Source: JAJECS01 sp965262745
GTDB taxonomy: Bacteria > Chloroflexota > UBA11872
Assembly: GCA_965262745.1 (NCBI GenBank)
Contig: OZ253558.1
Span: 248,001 to 312,000, forward strand
Length of the DNA stretch: 64,000 nt
Reading direction: 5' to 3'
Under the pieces are notes generated by a model. That model was not told the origin of the DNA. It ran no database searches and saw nothing but the letters and a program-made list of their open reading frames with translations. Position 1 is the first letter of the stretch; each line of letters opens with the position of its first letter. The position numbers and the translations under genes are program-made. Positions 19,901 to 28,900 of this stretch are shown in pieces.

Positions 19901-22900
19901 GTACGGGAGGTCAACGAAGGGCCGGAGGTCTCGGGGCCGGCCAGCTTCACGATTGCCGAAAACCAGAGCCTGTCGAATGCCGCCTATACCGCCACGGATC
20001 CCGAGGGCGGCAACGTGGCCCGCTGGAATGTGGGCGGCAGGGATGGCGGCGACTTCTTCATCACCCAGGGCGGCACCCTGTATTTCCGGTCCCCGCCCGA
20101 CTACGAACGGCCGGCTGACTCAAACAAGGACAATGTCTACGAGGTGCAGATACGGCCGTCCGACGGGCGCCATTACGGTGCCTTTGACGTGACCGTGACC
20201 GTCACCGGCGTCGACGAACCGCCGGAGATCCGGTCCGGCAGCAGGACGTCCTTCACCCAGCCTGAGAACCGCACCTCCCGCCTTTATACCTACAGCGCCA
20301 CCGACCCGGAGCGCGGCACGGTGACGTGGTCGGTGGCGGGCACGGACCGGAGACACTTCGCCATCGATGAGCGGGGGCAGCTCTCCTTCGACGAGAACAA
20401 CCCGCCGGACTTTGACGCCCCCGGTGACGTGAGCGGCGACAACATCTACCACGTGACCGTCGAGGCCCGGGACGACCAGTTCAACACCGCCAACCTGCCG
20501 GTGATCGTCACGGTGACGCCGGTCGACGAGGCACCGGTGATTACCCGCCAGGGCAACGCCCCCGGCAGCGTGCTGGAGAACCACGCCGTGACCCAGGTGC
20601 TGGCCAGGTACACGGCCTCGGACCCGGAGCGGCCGTCGGTCGGGGTTACCCGGTGGAGCACTGCCGGCCGGGACGGCGGGGACTTCGTCATCAACGCGCT
20701 GGGCGAACTGAGGTTCCGCAAATCGCCGGACTACGAGCGGCCGGACGATGCCAACCGGGACAACGTGTACGAGGTGGCCATACGGGCGTCGGACGGGCGG
20801 TACACGGGCATCCTGGAAGACGTCCAGACAGTGACGGTGACCGACGATAACGAGCCGCCCACCATCACCACCACCAGCAGGACCGCCTTCAGCCAGGCGG
20901 AGAACCGGACCTCCAGCTTGTACACCTTCCGCGCCACCGACCCGGAGGGGGAGGCGGTGACATGGACGGCCGCTGGGACCGACGGGAGCGCCTTCACCAT
21001 CGATGAGGGCGGGCGGTTCTCGTTCGACGAAAACAATCCACCGGACTTCGACACGCCGGGGGATGCCGACGGAGACAACGTGTACCTCGTGAGGGTGCAG
21101 GCGAGGGATGCCGCGTCCAACACCGCCAGCCTGGAGGTGACGGTCACCGTCACCAACAACAGCGAAGGCGTGGAGCCCACCATCAGCACGCGGCGCCCGC
21201 CTGCCACCTACCGGGAAAACGGCCCGTCCGCCGTCTATACCTTCCGCGCCAGCGACCCGCAGCGGGGGGACATCACCTGGAGGGTGACCGGTACCGACAG
21301 CAGCGCCTTTACCATCACCCGCGATAGCAGCGGCCGGGGGATTCTCGCCTTCGTCAGCCCGCCGGACTTTGAGAGTCCGGCCGACGGGAACCGGGACAAC
21401 GAATATGAACTAGCCGTGGTCGCCACCGATGATGGAGGCCATACCGACAGGGTGGCCTTCACCATCACTGTGACCGACCACAATGAAGGCGTGGAGCCCA
21501 CCATCAGCACCCGGCGCCCGCCTTCCACCTACCGGGAGAACAATACATCGCCGGTCTATACCTTCCGCGCCAGCGACCCGCAGCGGGGGGACATCCGGTG
21601 GTCGTTGACCGGTACCGACGCCGACGACTTTGCCATTGTCAGCGATAGCAGCGGACGGGGAATATTGTCCTTCGACGATCCGCCCGATGTTGAGAACGCC
21701 GTCGACTCCAACCAGGACAATGCATACGAATTAACGGTGGTGGCAACCGATGACGATAATCACACCGACAGGGTGGCCTTCACCATCGCCGTCACCGACG
21801 TCAACGAAGGCCCGGAGATACGACTGGAGGGCACGGCCACCACCAGCGTTCCCGAGAACGAGCCCGACACTCAGGTGTTGGCCAAGTACACGGCCACAGA
21901 CCCGGAGAATCCCACCGCCGGCATCTTCCGCTGGAGGACTGTGGGCCGGGACAGCGGGGACTTCGTCATCAACGAACTGGGCGAATTGCGGTTCCGATCC
22001 TCGCCGGACTACGAGCGGCCGGCCGATGCCAACCGGGACAACATCTATGAGGTGACCGTGCAGGCCTCCGACGGCAGGTCCTACGGCATGCTGGCGGAGA
22101 CGCTGATAGTGACGGTGAGGGCGGTGAACGAGGCGCCGGTTATCACGACCACGAGCCGGACCGCGTTCACGCTGCGGGAAAACTCCACCGCTGTCCTCTA
22201 CACCTACCGGGCCACGGACCAGGACGACGACGACGTCATCACGTGGTCGGTGGGGGGCACGGACGGGGAGGTCTTTGCCATCTACAACGGCATCCTCAGC
22301 TTCCGCCTGCTGCCGGATTTCGAAATTCCCGTGGACGCTGACGAGGACAACGTGTACGAAATCACCGTGGTTGCCGACGACGGCGCGGGTCTGCAGGACA
22401 CCGTGAACGCCGTCATCACTATCACGGACCAGCCCGAGGGACCGGTGATAGCGGGCAGGACCTCCTTCACCGTGACGGAGAACTCCGACATCGCCCAGGT
22501 CCTTGGGGTCTACGCCGCCACCGACGCCAAGGACAATCGCCCCGTCTTCCCCCGGTGGTCCCTCTCGGGCCGGGATGGCGGTGACTTTGTCATCGACGGG
22601 GTCAGCGGCACCCTGGCCTTGAGGAATACGCCGGACTACGACCGCCCCGCCGATGCCAACCGGGACAACATCTACGAGGTCACGATTCGGGCCCACGACG
22701 GCGTCGCCACTGGCAACCTGAACGTCACGGTTAACGTCACCAACGTCAACGAAGCGCCCAGCATCACCACGATCAGCCGGTCGGCGACCGAACTAGGTCA
22801 GAACGAGAGCCAGACCTCGCGGCTGTATACCTATCGAGCGACGGATCCGGAGGGAGGCACGATTTTCTGGTCGGTGGGAGGCGTGGACGGGCGCTTCTTC

Positions 22901-25900
22901 GCCATCGACGAACGGGGCCAATTCGCCTTTGGTGCGACCAGCCCGCCTGACTTCGAGCAACCGGGGGACGCGGGCGGGAACAACGTCTATGAGGTGGAGA
23001 TCGAGGCCAGCGATGGCATAAACACCGGATCGCTTGCCGTGACGGTGACGGTGCGGGCGGTGAATGAAGGGCCGGAGGTTTCGGGGCAATCGACCTTCAC
23101 CATTGATGAAAACCAGAGCCTGTCGAATGCCGTCTATACGGCCACGGATCCCGAGGGAGACACCGTCACCCGGTGGACGGTGGGCGGCCGGGACGGCGGC
23201 GACTTCACGATAACCGAGACGGGGGTCCTGACCTTCCGCAACGTTCCCGACTACGACAAGCCGGCGGATTCCAACCGGGACAATGTCTACGAGGTGCAGA
23301 TACGGCCGTACGACGGGCGCCATTACGGGGCCTATGACGTGACGGTCACCGTCACCGATGTCAACGAAGCGCCCACCATTACCACGATCAGCCGGTCGGC
23401 GACCGAATTAAGTCAGAACGAGAACCGGACTTCCCGCCTCTACACCTACCGCGCCACAGATCCGGAGGGAAGCCCCATTACGTGGACGGTGGGCGGCGTC
23501 GACAGGCGCTTCTTCGCGATTGACGACCGGGGCCGGTTCTCCTTCAGTGCGAGCACGCCGCCCGACTTCGAGCAACCGGGGGACGCGGGCGGGAACAACG
23601 TCTACGAGGTGGAGATCGAGGCCAGCGATGGGCTCAACACCGGATCGCTTGCCGTCACGGTGACGGTGAGGGCGGTCGATGAAGGGCCGGTGGTATCGGG
23701 CACGGCCACGTTCACCATTGGTGAAAACCAGAACCTGACCGGCGCCACCTTCACCGGCCGAGATCCGGAGGTGCCGGACGCCGAGGTCACCAACTGGCGG
23801 CTGTCCGGGTCCGATGCCGGGGACTTCACGATTACCGACACCAGCCAGCAGACGGGGCGAAATACGGCCGAACTGACTTTCCGCAACATCCCGGACTTTG
23901 ACCGGCCGGCCGATTCGAACCGGGACAACGAGTACGTGGTGACCATTCGGGCCTACAACGGCAGCACCTACGGGTCGCTGGACGTGACGGTCACGGTCAC
24001 GGACCAAAACGAGGCGGAGCCGGTAGTCTCCGGCCGGGACAGCCTCAGGGTGTCCGAGAACTACGATCGGACGCTCGCCACCTACGACGCCCGGGACATG
24101 GACCGGGGCACCACATTCGCTTGGTCGGTGAGAGGTGCGGATGGCCGCGAGTTTGCGATCAGCGACAGCGGCGCCCTGACTTTCGCCCGCAACCCCAACT
24201 ACGAGCGTCCCGCAGACTTGGACTCCGACAACGTGTACGAAATCACGATCGTGGCCTCCGATGGCGCCAACGAGGGAAGCCTGGGCGTCAGCATTACCGT
24301 CACCGACGTGAACGAGGGACCGGAGATCACAGGCCAGGGCAGCCACACGGTGTCAGAGAGTTTCGACGAAGTACTGGACACCTACAGCGCCACTGACCCG
24401 GAGGATGCCACCGCCGAAATAACCCGCTGGAGTGTGACCGGCCGGGACGGCGGCGACTTCACCATCAACGAGGCCGGCGAGCTCACCTTCCGCAAGCCGC
24501 CGGACTTCGAGCGTCCCGCGGACTCCAACCGGGATAACGAATACGAGGTCACGGTTCGCGCCTCCGATGGCCGCGTCAACGGCACCTTTGGCGTGACGGT
24601 GGTGGTGGAGGATGTGAACGAAGCGCCGGAATTCCGGAGCGGCAGCAAGACCTCCTTCACCTACCGCGAGAACGGCACCTCCGCCCTTTACACCTATCGG
24701 GCCACGGATCCAGAGCAGGGTGCGGTGTCCTGGTCGCTGCGCGGGGATGACGCTGGCGATTTCTTAATCGGTGAGACCGGCAGCTTGACCTTTGCCAGCC
24801 CGCCCGACTTCGATAGGCCGGCCGGCTCCGGCGTCGATGGCAACGACTACCTGGTGACCGTGGTGGTGACCGATGATGGCACCTACGGAAGTGAGGGGCA
24901 GCTCACCGGTACACGTCTTGAGCGCACCCTGGAGGTGACGGTAACGGTCAGCGACGTGAATGAAGGACCGGAGATCGACGAGACGAGCACAAATACCGCC
25001 ATCACCGTACGGGAGAACCACGATCAAGTGTTGTCCACCTACAGCGCGACCGACCCGGAGGACCCTGGCGCCGAGATAACCCGCTGGAGCCTCAGCGGCC
25101 GAGACGGCGGCGACTTCACCATCAACGAGGCTGGCGCGCTCAGCTTCCGCAACCCGCCAGACGTTGAGCGTCCCGCCGACTCCAACCGGGACAATACGTA
25201 TGAGGTGTCAGTCCGGGCCTCCGACGGCCGGTACTACGGGACGCTGAATGTGACCGTCACCGTCGAGGCCGTGGACGAGGCGCCGGAATTCCGGCGCGGC
25301 AGCCAGGACGCCTTCGCCTACCAGGAGAACGAAACCTCTGCCATCTACACCTACCGGGCCACCGACCCGGAGGGCAGCGATGTCACCTGGGGCTTAGCGG
25401 GAATTGACCGCAGCGCCTTCACCATGAGCGCGGCAGGCGTCCTCTCGTTCAACAGCCCCCCGGACTACGAGAGCCCTGCGGATTCGGGCAGCAACAACGT
25501 GTTCGAGCTGACCGTCGAGGCCAGGGACGAGAACAACAACACGGCCGGGCTGGCGGTGACGGTGACGGTGACAAATGTGACGGACGTCGGCGTCCCGAGC
25601 AACGTGCGGGTTACGCGGCACGAGAGTGGCCAGCTCAGGGTGTTCTGGAAGGCCCCCGATTCCGGCACGCCTCCCGACGGGTACACCGTCCAGTGGAAAG
25701 AGTCCGGTGCCGACTGGACAGACGACGCGGACGTCTCGGAGGAGCCGGTCACCGACACTTCCCACATCATCAAAGGGCTGACCGACGGCGTGGAGTACAC
25801 CGTCCGGGTCATCGCATCCACGGATGACACCGACAGCGCTCCCTCCAAGGAGGCCTCCGCCGCGCCCGAGGAGACGGCCCCGCCCACGCTCTCGTCGGCC

Positions 25901-28900
25901 ACGGTGGACGGCGCAGTGCTCACCATTACCTTCAACGAAGCCCTGGACAGCGGCGAGGCGCCGGGCAAGTCCGCCTTCGCCGTACCTGTGGCAGGCAGCA
26001 GCCGGGGTGTGGACACCGTGGCGGTGTCGGGCAGCGTGGTGACCATCACCTTGGCGACGGCGGCGTTCGCAGGCGATGCGGTGACCGTGGATTACACAGC
26101 CCCCACTGACGGGTCGGTGGCCAGGCTGCAGGACCTGGCGGGCAACGCCGCGGCCTCCTTCAGCGAGCAGAATGTGAGCAACAACACCCGGGCGGCGGAC
26201 CAAATGACCGCCACCGTCTCGGCGGTGCCCGATTCCCACAACGGCGACTTCACCTTCGAGATCCGACTCAGCGAGGCACCCCATGCCGGCTTCAGCGACA
26301 CGACCATGCGGGACCATGCGTTCACCGTCACCGGGGGCGTGGTAACCAAGGCGCGGCAACTGGCTCCGCCCAGCAACATCGGCTGGGAGATCCACGTCAC
26401 GCCGGACGGGGACGCGGCGGTAACCATCGCGCTGCCGGTCACCACGGACTGCACCGCGCAGGGCGCCATCTGCACCGGGGACCGCAGGCCTGTGTCCAAC
26501 CGGCTGGAGGTCACCGTGCCCGGGCCAGTCAGCCAGCCGGCCTCGCAGGAGAACACGCCGGCGACCGGCGCGCCGACCATCAGCGGCACGGCGCAGGTGG
26601 GCGAGACGCTGACGGCTTCGACAACGGAGATTGCCGATGCCGACGGGCTGGCCAGCGCCACCTTCAGCTACCAGTGGCTGGCCGACGAAGCAGACATCGG
26701 CGGGGCAACGGGTTCCAGCTTCGCTCTGACCGACGCCGAGGCGGGCAAGGCGATCAGGGTGCGGGTGAGCTTTACCGACGACGCGGGCCACGCGGAGACC
26801 GTCACCAGCGCGGCGACGGCGGCAGTGGCCGCCGCCGGGGCGCAACCCAAGTCGGCGACAGTGGACGGATCTACCCTCACCCTGACCTATGAAGAGAATC
26901 TGGACGAGGGAGTGACCCTGCCCGCCAGCGCCTTCACCGTGACCGTAAACAGTGGCGGCCGAGCCGTGAACGGGGTGTCCGTATCGGGCACGACCGTCGA
27001 TCTGACCCTGGCCTCGGCCGTCGCCGCCGGTGAGACGGTGAAGGTCGGTTACGCCAAGCCGGACGGTCCCAATTTCATTCGGGACACGCTGGGCAGAGAG
27101 GGCGACTCCTTCGGCGATCACGCGGTGACCAACAACACTCCGGAGGCCCTGCCCCAGCAGCAAGAGGTAGTCAACACGCCGGCGACCGGCGCGCCCACCG
27201 TCACCGGCACGGCCAAACTGGGCGAGGCACTGACGGCGGACACGTCGGGCATCGCGGACGAGGACGGCCTGGACAACGCCACCTTCAGCTACCAGTGGGT
27301 GCGGGTGGACGGCCGGACCGAGACCGACATCCCGAGCGCGGTCGCCCCCGCCTACCACCCCACGACAGAAGACGTGGGGAAGACCATCAAGGTCAACGTC
27401 AGCTTCACGGACGACGCAGGCCACTCCGAGGGTCCCCTTGGCAGCGCGGTCACCGACGTGGTCGAGGATTCCGACAGGGTGCAGGTGCTGTGGACCGCCA
27501 CGATGACCACGGCGGCCGAGACCGTCGACCCAGCGGACCGCGGATCTGGCGACCCGGCGAAAATAGGCTACGGCGACCCCTCCACCTACCCCGAATCGTC
27601 GCTTGTCCCCTCGACCTTCGTGGTCGGCTCAACCACCTACACATTCCGGGAGGTCGCCGTCGACAGCGCAGACCTCGTGGTGCACATCTCCCCACAACTC
27701 AGCGCGACCGACGTGGCCAACTGGCGGTTCCTCGCCGGCGCCACCGAGTTCACGCCGGGAACTCCAGTCAACGAGCCCGATCTTGACTATTCGCTCCTAC
27801 GGTGGGTCGAGGCCGACCTGCACTGGAACGCGGGGGACAGGATTGCTCTGGCCATCCGCGTGGTCAACAACGCCGCCACGGGCGCGCCCTCGGTGACGGG
27901 TACGGCCCAGGTGGGCGAGACGCTAACCGCCGACCTCTCCGGCATCACCGACGCCGACGGCAAGCCCTCCGACGCCCAAGGCTTCGGCTACCAGTGGGTC
28001 CGCGTGGACGGCAGGACCGCGACCGAAATCGCCGGAGCCAGGGCCCCGCGCTACTCCCTCGCCGACGCCGACGTGGGCAAGACCATCAAGGTGACGGTCA
28101 GCTTTACCGATATGGCCGGGTTCTCGGAGGGACCACTGACCAGCGACGCGACGGATCCCGTGACGCCCAAGCCCAGCAGCCCAGCCACGGGCCAGCCGAC
28201 GATCAGCGGGACGGCGCAGGTGGGCGAGACGCTGACGGCGAATACGTCGGGCATTGCCGACGCGGACGGACTGGACGACGCCACATTCAGCTACCAGTGG
28301 ATCGCCGACGACTCGGACATCGCCGGGGCCACGGGCTCCACCTACACCCTGGCAGCCGCGGACGAGGGCAAGGTCGTCAAGGTGCGCGTCAGCTTCACCG
28401 ACGATGCGGGCCACGCGGAGACGCTGACCAGCACGGCCACAGTGGCGGTGGCTGCCAAGCCCAGCAGCCCAGCCACGGGTCAGCCCGCGATCACCGGTAC
28501 CGCCCAGGTGGGCGAGACGCTGACGGCGGACACGTCGGGCATCGCTGACGCCGACGGCCTGGACAACGTGTCGTTCAGCTACCAGTGGATCGCCGACGAC
28601 TCGGACATCGCCGGGGCTACGGGCTCCACCTACACCCTGGCAGCCGCGGACGAGGGCAAGGCCGTCAAGGTGCGCGTCAGCTTCACCGACGATGCGGGCC
28701 ACGCGGAGACGCTGACCAGCACGGCCACAGTTGCGGTGGCTGCCAAGCCCAGCAGCCCAGCCACGGGTCAGCCCGCGATCACCGGCACCGTCCAGGTGGG
28801 CGAGACGCTGACGGCGGACACGTCGGGCATCGCTGACGCCGACGGCCTGGACGACGCCACGTTCAGCTACCAGTGGATCGCCGACGACTCGGACATCGCC

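Noticed and set aside
15797..27424. Minus-strand frames of 676-710 residues inside the giant gene
   Set aside because: They are antisense shadows of the cadherin and GLUG repeats; their own repeats just reflect the plus-strand repeats.
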